Origin: Bacillota bacterium
GTDB lineage: Bacteria; Bacillota; Clostridia; Saccharofermentanales; Fastidiosipilaceae
DNA length: 26,736 nucleotides
Reading direction: 5' to 3'
Assembly (NCBI GenBank): GCA_023388435.1
Contig: JAEWGG010000017.1
Location: 1-26,736, forward strand
The position numbers and the translations under genes were made by a program. Shown here piece after piece: positions 15,157 through 24,294 of this stretch (its first letter is position 1; every line of letters starts with the position of its first letter). The notes under the pieces were generated by a model. That model saw only the letters and a list, made by a program, of their open reading frames with translations, was not told the origin of the DNA and ran no database searches.

Positions 15157-15200
15157 AAAAGTGATTTCACTCTGGAGAATAGGAGTCGATTAGATCCGAT

Positions 15201-16541
15201 ATGGAATGCTGTGCGCTAGTGTGGGTGGCCGAGACTGGACAGGACATGCAGTCTGAACGTAGTTCTCTGGTCCACCCCCTCTGCGGCCGCCCAGTCCTCG
15301 CCTGGACGGCTGATTTATTGGACCGTCTAGGAGCTCAGGAGCAGCTCTATCTGGTGGGCGAGGAGCAGAGCCAGTTGCGGGAATACCTGGGCGAGGACCG
15401 CATGTACATTTATGCGGGGGCAGGGGCCGAGACGGAGGCCCTCCTGCAGGCCAGCAGCTTCCTGGAGAGCCGTTCAGGACTTACGCTGATCCTGCCCCGG
15501 GCCTTCCCACTCCTGGATTTTGGGCGCATGGAGGCAATTCTCAGGAACTTTTGTTCCGAGGAGCAAAAACTTCTGATCCTGGAAGCGGAGTCTGGAGCGC
15601 TTCAGGAGGGGGAGCCTGAGCTGGGGACCAGGGCCCAGGACTGTATTTACCTGGCTGATACGGCCCAGCTCCTATCCTCACTGGGACAGTATCTGGCCCA
15701 GCAGGGGGAGCGGGCGGACATGCTTCGCTTCCTGGCCCAGTTTCCGGAGCAGACGACGGCCTTGAAGCGCCAGAGCCTTCCTGCTGAGGATCTCTGGGCT
15801 ATTGCGAATCGCCGTGACCTGGAGCGGGCCCGCCAGATCTTAAACCGCCGCACCTGTGAACGCCACATGGACCAGGGGGTCAGCATCGAAGATCCGGATA
15901 GCGTGTACATTGAAGAGGGGGTGCGCCTGGGGCGCGACTGCCTGATTTCCCCCTCCTGCCGTCTGACGGGGGGGACGGAGCTGGAGGAGGGCGTCGTTCT
16001 GGGGCCCCGCGTGCACCTGCACAACTGCCTTGTGGGCCGTGGCTCGCGCATCGATGCAGGTTATTATAGCGACAGCACGTTTGGCGACCGGGTCTACGTC
16101 GAGGCGAATTGCCGCTGTGAGCAGCATGTGCATCTGGGGCGCGAGTCGCGGCTGGGGGAGTTTTCCTGTTTAGAGAACTGCCGTACGGGCCCCTCCTGCC
16201 GTCTGGGGCGGAGGGTCCTGCTCCAGGATGCAGACCTGGGCGAGGCGGTGACGGTGGGCCACGGTACCGTCCTCCTGCGCCGTCTGGAAGGCATGGATGA
16301 GACAGGTCGACTGGGGGTCGAACGCTCCCAGCTGGGGGCGGGAACCCAGGTGGGGGACATGAGTCGCCTCTACGCCCCCGTACAGCTGGCCCCTGGACTA
16401 CGTGTGGGACCCGGTTCCATCGTCCATCCCGCCAAGAAGTCCCGCCTGCCCTGGACGAGCCGGCGCAGCTCGCGGGTCGAACAGGCCAGTCCGGCCCAGC
16501 TCCAGAGTTTGGAGGCCTATCTACCTCAGGAGGAGGACTAA
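15201..16541 (+). CDS. glmU: GlmU-like protein, probably catalytically inactive
   Basis: The 446-residue protein has the architecture and length of GlmU (about 455 residues): an N-terminal nucleotidyltransferase fold, then a left-handed beta-helix of hexapeptide repeats (about residues 228-415). Active GlmU makes UDP-GlcNAc from glucosamine 1-phosphate. Here the nucleotide loop LAAGxGTRM is replaced by VWVAETGQDM, the PK before LH is SS, LGTGHA is degenerate and the metal-binding GD before PL is RA. In the acetyltransferase half the catalytic His region and the NYDG motif are missing (LLRRLEG). NRRDL and ERHMDQGVSIEDPDS still show the homology. AGGAG is 15 bases from the ATG, unusually far. 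Followed two bases later by pth. It may be a structural or regulatory relic. Confidence 0.8.
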   Translation: MECCALVWVAETGQDMQSERSSLVHPLCGRPVLAWTADLLDRLGAQEQLYLVGEEQSQLREYLGEDRMYIYAGAGAETEALLQASSFLESRSGLTLILPRAFPLLDFGRMEAILRNFCSEEQKLLILEAESGALQEGEPELGTRAQDCIYLADTAQLLSSLGQYLAQQGERADMLRFLAQFPEQTTALKRQSLPAEDLWAIANRRDLERARQILNRRTCERHMDQGVSIEDPDSVYIEEGVRLGRDCLISPSCRLTGGTELEEGVVLGPRVHLHNCLVGRGSRIDAGYYSDSTFGDRVYVEANCRCEQHVHLGRESRLGEFSCLENCRTGPSCRLGRRVLLQDADLGEAVTVGHGTVLLRRLEGMDETGRLGVERSQLGAGTQVGDMSRLYAPVQLAPGLRVGPGSIVHPAKKSRLPWTSRRSSRVEQASPAQLQSLEAYLPQEED

Positions 16542-16543
16542 CA

Positions 16544-17239
16544 TTGGGTATATTCCGTTGGAAAAAGTCTGCGTCGGCCGGTGGGGACTGGCTCCTGGTG
16601 GGCCTGGGCAATCCGGGTCTACAGTATGAGCGCAGTCGCCACAACTGTGGCTACATGGCCCTGGACCGCCTGGCGAAGCAGCTGGGCCTGAGTTTTGACC
16701 GCCGTCGCTTTCGCAGCCTCTACGCCCTGGGCCGCTTGGACGGACGGCGACTGCACCTTCTGAAACCGGAGACCTATATGAACTTGAGCGGGGAGGCCGT
16801 GACCGAGGCCGCCCGCTTTTTTAAGATTCCGCCGGAGCAGGTCCTGGTCTTTTATGATGACATCGATATTGACCTGGGGCTCTGCCGCCTGCGCATGGAG
16901 GGGGGACCGGGGACACATAACGGCATGCGCTCCATCGTCCAGCAGCTGGGTTCAACGGCCTTCCCGCGGCTGCGTCTGGGCATAGGGCCCCAGGACCGCC
17001 GCCTGGATCTCGCGGACTTCGTACTGGGCAAGCTCCAGGCCGAGGAACTCAAAAGCCTTGACCAGGCCCTGGAGCGGGCGGTGGCTGCGGCCCTGCTCCT
17101 CCTTCAAGGCAGGGCGGAGGAGGCGGCGCAGAGGGCCAACGTGCGTCCAGGTAAACCCAGGCCGACAAAAAAAGCGACAGAGGGGTCAGCCTCGGTTCAG
17201 CCGGGCTCCCGCGATTCGTCTGTACGTGAGAGGTCCTGA
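16544..17239 (+). CDS. pth: Peptidyl-tRNA hydrolase
   Basis: The 231-residue enzyme releases tRNA from peptidyl-tRNA dropped by ribosomes. Active-site residues line up with E. coli Pth: Asn23 (GLGNPG), the catalytic His33 (SRHNCGYMALD), Asn80 (KPETYMNLSG), Asp105 (FYDDIDID) and Asn126 (THNGMRS). The start appears to be TTG at 16544, with AGGAGG a short distance upstream inside the end of the GlmU-like gene; there is no earlier in-frame ATG. The last 30 or so residues form a basic, Ser-rich tail not needed for the fold. mfd starts two bases after the stop, so the genes are probably co-translated. Confidence 0.95.
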   Translation: MGIFRWKKSASAGGDWLLVGLGNPGLQYERSRHNCGYMALDRLAKQLGLSFDRRRFRSLYALGRLDGRRLHLLKPETYMNLSGEAVTEAARFFKIPPEQVLVFYDDIDIDLGLCRLRMEGGPGTHNGMRSIVQQLGSTAFPRLRLGIGPQDRRLDLADFVLGKLQAEELKSLDQALERAVAAALLLLQGRAEEAAQRANVRPGKPRPTKKATEGSASVQPGSRDSSVRERS

Positions 17240-17240
17240 G

Positions 17241-20200
17241 ATGGGGCTGGGAACACGGGAACAGATAAACAGACTGGACCAGTCTTTTTGGAGAGGGGCC
17301 AGAGAGCAGCTGGAGGGTCTGGCCGACTTGCTGAAGCGCGGGCGGGGACGGGCTAATATTTATGGCGCCCAGCCCAGCCTGGCCGCCTATGTGCTCAGTT
17401 TTTGCCAGCGCTGGGACGGCCGCCCAGCCCTGTTGGTCGCCGAGGACGACATACATGCCCGAGACTTCGAGACCCTGCTGAGGACCTTCGCCCCAGAAGC
17501 CAAAATAGCCCTCCTGCCGAGCCGTGAGGCCCAGTTGAGCGTCCAGGCGGAGACGGCCTGGACTCAGGAAGCCTGGCAGTTGGACATGCTGGCGGACTGG
17601 CTGGAGGGGAGCCTGGATCTGCTAATCTGTGGAGCCCGTGTCCTGCTCCAGAAGTGGCGGCCCATGTCCCGGGAGACCCTGGACGAACTGCCCCAGCTGG
17701 AGCTGGGGGGGCGCCTTGAGCCCCAGGAGCTCGAAGCCTGTCTGCTGCGTCTGGGCTACCGGCGTGAGGCCAGGGCCCAGGCCCTGGGAACCTTTGCCCG
17801 CCGCGGGGACATCGTGGACTTCTGCCCCGCCTGGACCTGGCGTGAGGACTGTAAGCAACACGGGCTGAGGGTTTCCTTTTTTGATGACGAAATAGACCAG
17901 CTCAAGATTTTTGATACGGAGACACAGCGCGCCCTGGATAACTGTAGTACGTTCCGCCTACGCCCCCTGCGCCCCTATTCGGAGCAGGGCCAGGAAGAGG
18001 AGCTGGCAGCGAAAATTGAGGCCCAGGGCGGGGCCCGCCTCCGTGAGCTGCGCCGCAGGGCCGTGGATGCCAAGTTGCTCCGCCACTACGAGGAGCAGTG
18101 GATCCTGGACTGCGAGCGCCTGCGCCAGGGCCTGCCCCTCCAGGCCTGGGAGCGCTACTTCAATCTGATTTATCCAGAGGCCAGGAGCCTGGTGGACTAT
18201 GCCCAGGATTTGGGAGCCAGGGTATACATATATGAACTTTCACGTCTTCGCCGCCGCCTTGATGGGGCGCAGATGGATTTTCACAAACGCGTCAGCCACT
18301 ACATTGAGCAGGGCCGCTTGGACGCCAGTGCCATCGAGCTGCAGTGGCAGCGCCAGGACGTCTTCCTGCGTCTGGACCAGCTGCCCCAGCTCCTCTGTCT
18401 GGCTGATCTCAAGTCGGCAAGCAATGGCTGGACGGGGGCTCAGGACTGGCATCTGAGGGGGCGCGAAGCGGAGCACTTCTACGGCCATGACGATAAGATG
18501 GACGCCCAGTTCCGCCTGCTCCAGGCTGCGGGGGAGGAGATCTGGGTCTTTGTGGAGACCGAGGAACGCCGGGCCGCCTTTCAGCGCCTGCAAGCTGAGA
18601 AGGGCTGGCGGCTCAGCCTCTTACCCGGCCGCCTTAGACGTGGCTTTCGCTACCCCTCCGCAGCCATTTCCGTCTTCGGTGAGGAGGACGTCTTCGGCCA
18701 GCAGCGCCAGCGCCGTCGGCGTGCCAAAGACAAGAACAGCCTGCGGCTGAATTTTTTCTCGGACCTCAAAATTGGGGACAAGGTCGTCCACGAGGTCAAC
18801 GGTATTGGCATCTACCAGGGTATACAGAACACCGAGGATGCGGACGGGCATCGCAGGGACTATTTGAGCGTAGCCTACGCGGCTGGGGACATGCTCTACC
18901 TGCCCATGGACCAGCTCTCCCAGTTACAAAAATATGTCGGCACCGATGTCGACCAGGTCCGGCTCTCAAGGCTTGGCGGAGGGGAGTGGCAGCGGCAAAA
19001 AGAACGGGCCAGGGCCTCCATCAAGAAACTGGTCACCGATCTGGTCAAACTCTACGCCCAGCGCGAGGTCCAAGTGGGGCACGCCTTTTCTGCCGACAGC
19101 CCCTGGGACCGGGACTTTGCGGACCGTTTCCCCTATGAAGAAACTCAGGATCAGCTGCGCTGCATCGATGAGATTTTTGCAGATATGGAGCGCCCTCGGG
19201 TCATGGACCGTCTGCTCTGTGGTGACGTGGGCTTTGGCAAGACGGAACTGGCCTTTCGCGCCATGTTTAAATGTGTACAGGATGGGAAACAGGCTGCCTT
19301 ACTGGCTCCGACCACCGTCCTCGCCCAGCAGCACTACGCCAATTTCGTGAAGCGGGTGGAAGGTTTTCCGGTAAAAGTCGGACAGCTTTCGCGCTTTGTC
19401 TCCCCCGCCGAGCAGCGGCGGGTGGCCCGTCAGTTGGGGGCTGGCATGGTGGACGTCGTCATCGGCACCCACAGCCTGCTCAGCAAGTCCCTGCAGTTCA
19501 AGGACCTGGGCCTGCTGGTCATCGATGAGGAGCAGCGCTTTGGCGTGGATCATAAAGAGCAGCTCAAGGCCCGGTATCCGGGCGTTGACGTGCTCAGTAT
19601 GTCCGCTACCCCCATCCCCCGCACCCTCCACATGTCCATGTCCGGCATTCGCGATATTTCGGTGCTTGAAGAGGCTCCGGAGGAGCGCCGTCCCGTTGAG
19701 ACCTATGTCATGGAATATGATCCGCTGCTCATCCAGGAGGCCCTGCGCAGGGAGTTGGAGCGCGGCGGCCAGGTCTTTTATCTGCACAACGACACGCGGA
19801 GCATTGACGCCAAGGCGGCAGAAATAGCGGGGCTCCTGCCGGGGGCCCGGGTTCTCAGCGCCCATGGCAAGATGTCAGAGCAGCAGCTGGAACAGGTTAT
19901 AGAGGCCTTTTTGGAGGGCGAAGGGGACATACTCGTCTGTACGACCATCATTGAATCGGGTATCGACATGCCGCGGGTTAACACCATTGTGGTCGAGAGA
20001 GCGGAGCGCTTCGGTCTGGCCCAGCTCTACCAGCTACGGGGCAGGGTGGGGCGATCCGAACGCCAGGGCTATGCCTATATCACCTACCGCCCCCAACAGG
20101 TCCTGAGCGAGGAGGCCAGCAAGAGGCTCTCGGCGATTCGCGATTTCACGGACCTGGGTTCGGGTTTTATCATCGCTCTGAGGGACCTGGAAATTCGAGG

Positions 20201-20972
20201 TGCTGGAAATCTTTTGGGCGGTGAACAGCACGGACAGATGAATGCCATTGGCTATGACCTCTACAGCCGCATGCTGGCAGAGGAGATCCGCCAGGCCATG
20301 GAGGAACAGCAGAGCCAGCAGCCCCAGCAGAGTGAGCGGACTGCCGAACTGCACGCTGGCAACCTGGGGCGGCAGACTTGGGCGCAGCGAGCAGAAAGTC
20401 CGGGCCTTGCGGCTCAGAGCGCAGGGGGGCGGGCCCTCCAGGCGCGGATGGCAGAGCTCCAGGCCCAGGCGGCCAGTGGGACCTGTAGCTTCGAGATTGA
20501 GCTTGACGCCTACATACCGGAACGCTATATACCAGACGATGCTGAGCGCATGGAACTCTATCGCCGCATCAGCCGCATCTGCTCACAGGAGCTCTACAAC
20601 GACGTGATGGAGGAGCTCCTGGACCGCTATGGCGACCCACCCAGAGAGGTGGAAATCCTTATGGACGTGGCCTACAGCCGGGCCTGGGCCGAGAAGCTGG
20701 GTCTGGGCCAGATTCGGGCCCAGCAGGAGGCCTGCCTGCTCCAGTTCAGACCTGGACCGATCCGTGAGATGGAGCTGCTCTCCATCCTGCTCAATCTTGA
20801 GGACTGGCGGCGCAGGCTCAATTTTCGAGCGGGTCTGGAAGCGAGTCTCCTGCTTCTGGAATGCGGAAGCAAAGCCTATACCTATCCCGCCCAACTGAGG
20901 CAGCTCTTCTGGCAGCTGGAATTGGCTGTAAAACGATTGATTAAGGAGGAAGCGCATGGAAAATCTTCATAA
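17241..20972 (+). CDS. mfd: Transcription-repair coupling factor
   Basis: The 1243-residue DNA translocase removes RNA polymerase stalled at lesions and recruits UvrA. Order of parts: UvrB-like N-terminal domains, a CarD-like RNA-polymerase-interaction domain (FFSDLKIGDKVVHEVNGIG), the helicase core with Walker A GDVGFGKT (661-668), DEEQRFG (762-768), SATPIPRT and TIIESGIDMPRVNT, the QLRGRVGRS motif, and the C-terminal TRCF domain (ELDAYIPERYIPDDAERMEL). A Gln-rich, low-complexity linker separates core and C-terminal domain. I start at 17241 because the match begins with MGLGTREQINRLDQ and AGAGG lies upstream; the frame stays open to 17058 through the pth gene. The 3' end overlaps the next gene by 17 bases. 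Confidence 0.96.
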   Translation: MGLGTREQINRLDQSFWRGAREQLEGLADLLKRGRGRANIYGAQPSLAAYVLSFCQRWDGRPALLVAEDDIHARDFETLLRTFAPEAKIALLPSREAQLSVQAETAWTQEAWQLDMLADWLEGSLDLLICGARVLLQKWRPMSRETLDELPQLELGGRLEPQELEACLLRLGYRREARAQALGTFARRGDIVDFCPAWTWREDCKQHGLRVSFFDDEIDQLKIFDTETQRALDNCSTFRLRPLRPYSEQGQEEELAAKIEAQGGARLRELRRRAVDAKLLRHYEEQWILDCERLRQGLPLQAWERYFNLIYPEARSLVDYAQDLGARVYIYELSRLRRRLDGAQMDFHKRVSHYIEQGRLDASAIELQWQRQDVFLRLDQLPQLLCLADLKSASNGWTGAQDWHLRGREAEHFYGHDDKMDAQFRLLQAAGEEIWVFVETEERRAAFQRLQAEKGWRLSLLPGRLRRGFRYPSAAISVFGEEDVFGQQRQRRRRAKDKNSLRLNFFSDLKIGDKVVHEVNGIGIYQGIQNTEDADGHRRDYLSVAYAAGDMLYLPMDQLSQLQKYVGTDVDQVRLSRLGGGEWQRQKERARASIKKLVTDLVKLYAQREVQVGHAFSADSPWDRDFADRFPYEETQDQLRCIDEIFADMERPRVMDRLLCGDVGFGKTELAFRAMFKCVQDGKQAALLAPTTVLAQQHYANFVKRVEGFPVKVGQLSRFVSPAEQRRVARQLGAGMVDVVIGTHSLLSKSLQFKDLGLLVIDEEQRFGVDHKEQLKARYPGVDVLSMSATPIPRTLHMSMSGIRDISVLEEAPEERRPVETYVMEYDPLLIQEALRRELERGGQVFYLHNDTRSIDAKAAEIAGLLPGARVLSAHGKMSEQQLEQVIEAFLEGEGDILVCTTIIESGIDMPRVNTIVVERAERFGLAQLYQLRGRVGRSERQGYAYITYRPQQVLSEEASKRLSAIRDFTDLGSGFIIALRDLEIRGAGNLLGGEQHGQMNAIGYDLYSRMLAEEIRQAMEEQQSQQPQQSERTAELHAGNLGRQTWAQRAESPGLAAQSAGGRALQARMAELQAQAASGTCSFEIELDAYIPERYIPDDAERMELYRRISRICSQELYNDVMEELLDRYGDPPREVEILMDVAYSRAWAEKLGLGQIRAQQEACLLQFRPGPIREMELLSILLNLEDWRRRLNFRAGLEASLLLLECGSKAYTYPAQLRQLFWQLELAVKRLIKEEAHGKSS

Positions 20973-22119
20973 GTACCAGGAACAGATGCGCAGCTGGCGG
21001 CGTGACTTGCACCGCCATCCAGAGTGCTCCTGGGAGGAGACGGGGACGCGGAGGAGGCTCTTGAGTGCCCTGGAACCCTTTGGCCTGGAGATCCGCGACA
21101 TACCTGGACAGGCGGGCTTCCTGGCCGTCTGGGACAGCGGCCGTCCAGGACCTAAAACGGTATTCCGGGCGGACATGGACGCCCTGCCCATGCAGGAGCA
21201 GAACGTGTCGGACTTCAGTTCCCAGCACCCAGGCGTCATGCACGCCTGTGGCCACGACTTCCATATGGCGGCCCTGCTGGGTCTGGCCCAGCTCCTGGCC
21301 GACAGGGCTTCAGACTTGGGCGGTCAGGTGGGCCTGCTCTTCCAGGCCGCTGAGGAGACGGCTGACGGCGCCCGCCAGCTGGTGGATACGGGAGTGTTAC
21401 AGGACTTTGGGGCGGGGGCCTATTATGGGGGCCATATTTGGGACCTGCCGCTGGGCCAGGTGGTCTGTCGGCGGGGACCGCTGATGGCGGCGGCGGATAT
21501 CTTTCAGTGGCGGGTGCGTGGCAGGGGAGGTCATGGAGCTGCCCCGGAGCAGACCCGCGACCCCATCACTGCCGCGGCCAGCCTCGTCCTGGCCCTGCAG
21601 ACTCTGGTCGCCCGCAGGCACAGCCCCTTCGAGCCTCTGGCCCTGTCCATCTGTCACTTTTCGGGCGGTCACAACCACAATGTGGTTCCTGATGAGGTAC
21701 TGTTGGAGGGGACCCTGCGCAGCTATAATGAACAACTACGCCAGGAGCTCTTAAGAGAGATACGGCAGCTGGCGGAACAGCAGATTGGCAGTCTGGGTCT
21801 CAGCCTGACTTGGGGACACCGCCCAGGGCCCCAGGCGGTGATCAATGACGGAGAACTGGCGGCCCAGGCTGCGGAGCTCCTGCGGCGGGAGGGCCTGGAC
21901 CTGCGGACAGAGGAGGACTTCCTGCCCAGCATGCTCAGTGAGGACTTCTCCGCCTATCAGGAGCTGGGCCCCTCTCTCTTTTTCTTTTTCGGAGCTACGG
22001 ACCCCAGTGGCCAGGGGGGGCGCTGCGCCCTGCACCAGGCCGATTCGGATCCGGATGAACGGGTCCTGGACAGCATGCTCCAGACCTACCGCGCCCTGCT
22101 CCTGGCCAGACATGGCTGA
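20956..22119 (+). CDS. M20-family metal-dependent amidohydrolase (M20D type)
   Basis: The 387-residue enzyme resembles the hippurate/N-acyl-amino-acid hydrolases. Metal ligands are visible as Cys98 and His100 (HACGHDFHMA), Glu133/Glu134 (AAEE), His160 (YYGGHIWD) and a C-terminal His (ALHQADSD). RADMDALPMQE and the lid-domain GRGGHGAAPEQTRDP are typical of the subfamily. It probably cleaves the acyl or amide group from an amino acid derivative; the substrate is not readable from sequence. The start has AAGGAGG inside the end of mfd, overlapping by 17 bases, so it is translationally coupled to it. Confidence 0.9.
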   Translation: MENLHKYQEQMRSWRRDLHRHPECSWEETGTRRRLLSALEPFGLEIRDIPGQAGFLAVWDSGRPGPKTVFRADMDALPMQEQNVSDFSSQHPGVMHACGHDFHMAALLGLAQLLADRASDLGGQVGLLFQAAEETADGARQLVDTGVLQDFGAGAYYGGHIWDLPLGQVVCRRGPLMAAADIFQWRVRGRGGHGAAPEQTRDPITAAASLVLALQTLVARRHSPFEPLALSICHFSGGHNHNVVPDEVLLEGTLRSYNEQLRQELLREIRQLAEQQIGSLGLSLTWGHRPGPQAVINDGELAAQAAELLRREGLDLRTEEDFLPSMLSEDFSAYQELGPSLFFFFGATDPSGQGGRCALHQADSDPDERVLDSMLQTYRALLLARHG

Positions 22120-22129
22120 GTGAGGCTTG

Positions 22130-22155
22130 GCGAGGGCCAGGGGGCGGACCCTCGC
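22130..22155 (+). terminator. Hairpin after the amidohydrolase gene
   Basis: GCGAGGG (22130-22136) and CCCTCGC (22149-22155) form a 7-bp stem ten bases past the stop. No T run follows, so termination would be weak or dependent on a factor. nadE may be partly read from the upstream operon. Confidence 0.4.
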
Positions 22156-22203
22156 TCCTGAAATTACAAAGACGTAAATAGTGTAGACAGCAGGAGGTGC
22201 TGT

Positions 22204-24276
22204 ATGGAAAAAATTTTGAAGCTGAGGGCCGTTGTGCCAGAACTTTTTTTGGGCGACCCTGAGCGGAGTCTTTCCCGCATTTTGGAGCAGTTGGAACTGG
22301 GCTGTAGGGAAGGCCGCAATTTCTTCGTGTTTCCTGCGGATATCTGGGGGGAGGAGGCCGTGGAGAGCCTGGGTCTCCAGCGCGTTTTTACGGCAGCTGT
22401 GGAGCGGGCGCTAACGGCCTTGAGCTACTGGAGCCAGGAGCATCCCGAGGTCCTGATTCTGATGGCGGACCAGGAGGGGCCCTTCAGTCTGGTGGGCGGC
22501 GACTTGAGCTATCAGGAGCCGGAGGGCCTTATGGACCTGGAAGGGACGGACTTCGCCTCCTGGCGCATCTATCTGACCCAGGGAGCTCCCTGGCTGCGTC
22601 AGACCCCTGTCTGGCAGGAGGAGGCCCAGCTGCTCATTCAGATGGCAGCAGGGGCGGAAACTGCGGAAACGGTGGTCTGTGGCGAGCAGCTCAGGCGCAT
22701 GCTGGTCGCGAAGTATCCTCAACTGGGCCTCGTCTACTGTCACCAGGGCCTGGGAGCCCCCGTGACAGATGGCGTAAGTACGGGACAGATTGAAATCTAC
22801 GATGGTTCCAGCTGGCGGCAGTCCCCGTTACTGGATTTTTCTGAGCACAGCCTGGACGGGGACTGGGAGCAGGGGGGAGCCCAGTCGCATACTGGGGCCC
22901 GCTCCCTGCCCACAAATACAGGAGCGTCCCAGATGGGCCAGGGAATGGGGCACGAAGCGCTCGAAGATCTGCTGGGCAAACTGGAGGAGAGCCTGGATTG
23001 GGATGAGGAGCGTCAGCTGTTGGAGGTGGATTCCAGAAGCCTGGACCGCCCTTCAGGCGTGGAGTGGGACGAGGAGCTGGAGGAGCTGGGCTTCGTTGAA
23101 GAGCCGGATATGTACGAAAATCCAGAGAGCCCAGAGGCCCTGCCCTTTTATGCCTCCGCCCGTGAGCTTGAGCTGCAGCGCCAGATGCAGGCCTATGGCC
23201 TGGCGGCTCGCGTGCGCTATATTGGTGAGCCAGACCTGGTTCTGGGTCTGTCCGGAGGCCTGGATTCAACCCAGGCGCTCCTCGCCGCGGTGCGTGCGAT
23301 GGAACTCCTGGGACGGCCTGCCACTGCGGTGCACGCCCTTTTATTACCGGGTCTGGGTACCAGCACAAGGACCTATGAGAATTCCCGAAAATTGGCGGAG
23401 GCCCTGGGAGTCAGGACGAAGGAAATCTCCATTCGGGAGGCGGTGCTACAGCATTTTAAGGACCTGGGACACGATCCGCAGAAACAGGATCTGACCTATG
23501 AAAACAGCCAGGCCCGCGAACGTACGCAGATCCTGATGGACTACGCCAATATGGTTGGAGCTCTGGTTGTTGGCACTGGCGACTTGAGTGAGCTGGCCCT
23601 GGGCTGGTGCACCTACAATGGCGACCACATGGCCATGTACGGCGTCAATGGGACGTTGAGCAAAACGCTGATTCGCCAGCAGGTTCTGGATCTGGCAGGG
23701 ACATACTCCCGTTCCTCTGACCCGGGGCGTAAGGCCCTGGGCCAGGCCCTGGAGGATATTGTCTCCACGCCAGTATCTCCCGAACTTCTGCCGCCCGATG
23801 CGGAGGGTAAGATTCGTCAGAAAACAGAGGAGGCTGTGGGCCCCTACGTGCTGACGGATTTTTTCCTATACCATACGCTGCGCCGCTGGGCGGATCCTGA
23901 GGAAGTTCTGGCCCGCGCCCTGAAGGCCTTCAGTGCCGAGAGCATCCGTGAACTGGATCAGCAACAGCGCCAGATTGCAGGTTCGGAGCTCCGCTGCTTT
24001 AGCCGTGCCGAAATTCTGGGCTATCTGCGTATTTTCTACCGCCGCTTCATTCAGCAGCAGTACAAGCGCTCATGTATGCCGGACGGCGTGGCGGTGACGA
24101 GCTATAGCCTCTCGCCCCGCGTTGCGGACGCCGCCGTTTTGGCGATGTATTCAGCTGGTCCGGAGCAGATTCACCAGCGCTACCATATTTTTTCGAGCAC
24201 GAACTGCCGCTTCCCCTCTGAGGTCCACGCCCAGCTCTGGGAGCGGGAATTGGATCGTCTGGAAGCGGAGGGCTGA
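22204..24276 (+). CDS. nadE: NAD(+) synthetase with a degenerate glutaminase domain
   Basis: The 690-residue protein makes the last step to NAD, amidating deamido-NAD with ATP. The C-terminal synthetase domain (from about residue 320) is well preserved: SGGLDS at 350-355, VVGTGDLSELALGWCTYNGDHMAMYGVN, and TPVSPELLPP. The N-terminal nitrilase-type glutaminase domain, which normally supplies ammonia from glutamine, is present in outline but decayed: FPEL with the catalytic Glu is FPAD (Ala45), ICEDLW with the catalytic Cys reads IYLTQG (Tyr123), and the segment holding the catalytic Lys is largely deleted. An acidic linker (about 245-320) precedes the synthetase. It likely depends on free ammonia. 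AGGAGG is six bases before the ATG. Confidence 0.93.
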   Translation: MEKILKLRAVVPELFLGDPERSLSRILEQLELGCREGRNFFVFPADIWGEEAVESLGLQRVFTAAVERALTALSYWSQEHPEVLILMADQEGPFSLVGGDLSYQEPEGLMDLEGTDFASWRIYLTQGAPWLRQTPVWQEEAQLLIQMAAGAETAETVVCGEQLRRMLVAKYPQLGLVYCHQGLGAPVTDGVSTGQIEIYDGSSWRQSPLLDFSEHSLDGDWEQGGAQSHTGARSLPTNTGASQMGQGMGHEALEDLLGKLEESLDWDEERQLLEVDSRSLDRPSGVEWDEELEELGFVEEPDMYENPESPEALPFYASARELELQRQMQAYGLAARVRYIGEPDLVLGLSGGLDSTQALLAAVRAMELLGRPATAVHALLLPGLGTSTRTYENSRKLAEALGVRTKEISIREAVLQHFKDLGHDPQKQDLTYENSQARERTQILMDYANMVGALVVGTGDLSELALGWCTYNGDHMAMYGVNGTLSKTLIRQQVLDLAGTYSRSSDPGRKALGQALEDIVSTPVSPELLPPDAEGKIRQKTEEAVGPYVLTDFFLYHTLRRWADPEEVLARALKAFSAESIRELDQQQRQIAGSELRCFSRAEILGYLRIFYRRFIQQQYKRSCMPDGVAVTSYSLSPRVADAAVLAMYSAGPEQIHQRYHIFSSTNCRFPSEVHAQLWERELDRLEAEG

Positions 24277-24294
24277 GCGCTCCGTTGCCCTGGC

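Larger units (their letters stand above)
14671..15200. other. Gene-free divergent region with DnaA boxes
   Basis: This 530-base gap separates the leftward block ending near perR from the rightward block starting with the GlmU-like gene. It holds the DnaA-box cluster (14801-15071), an AT-rich stretch with a perfect palindrome (14911-14934) and an extended -10 promoter for the rightward gene. I see no coding region in it. Confidence 0.8.

Noticed and set aside
17058..17240. Upstream extension of mfd overlapping pth
   Set aside because: The extra residues are Arg-rich antisense-like sequence inside pth. The family match begins at MGLGTREQ with a ribosome site just before 17241.
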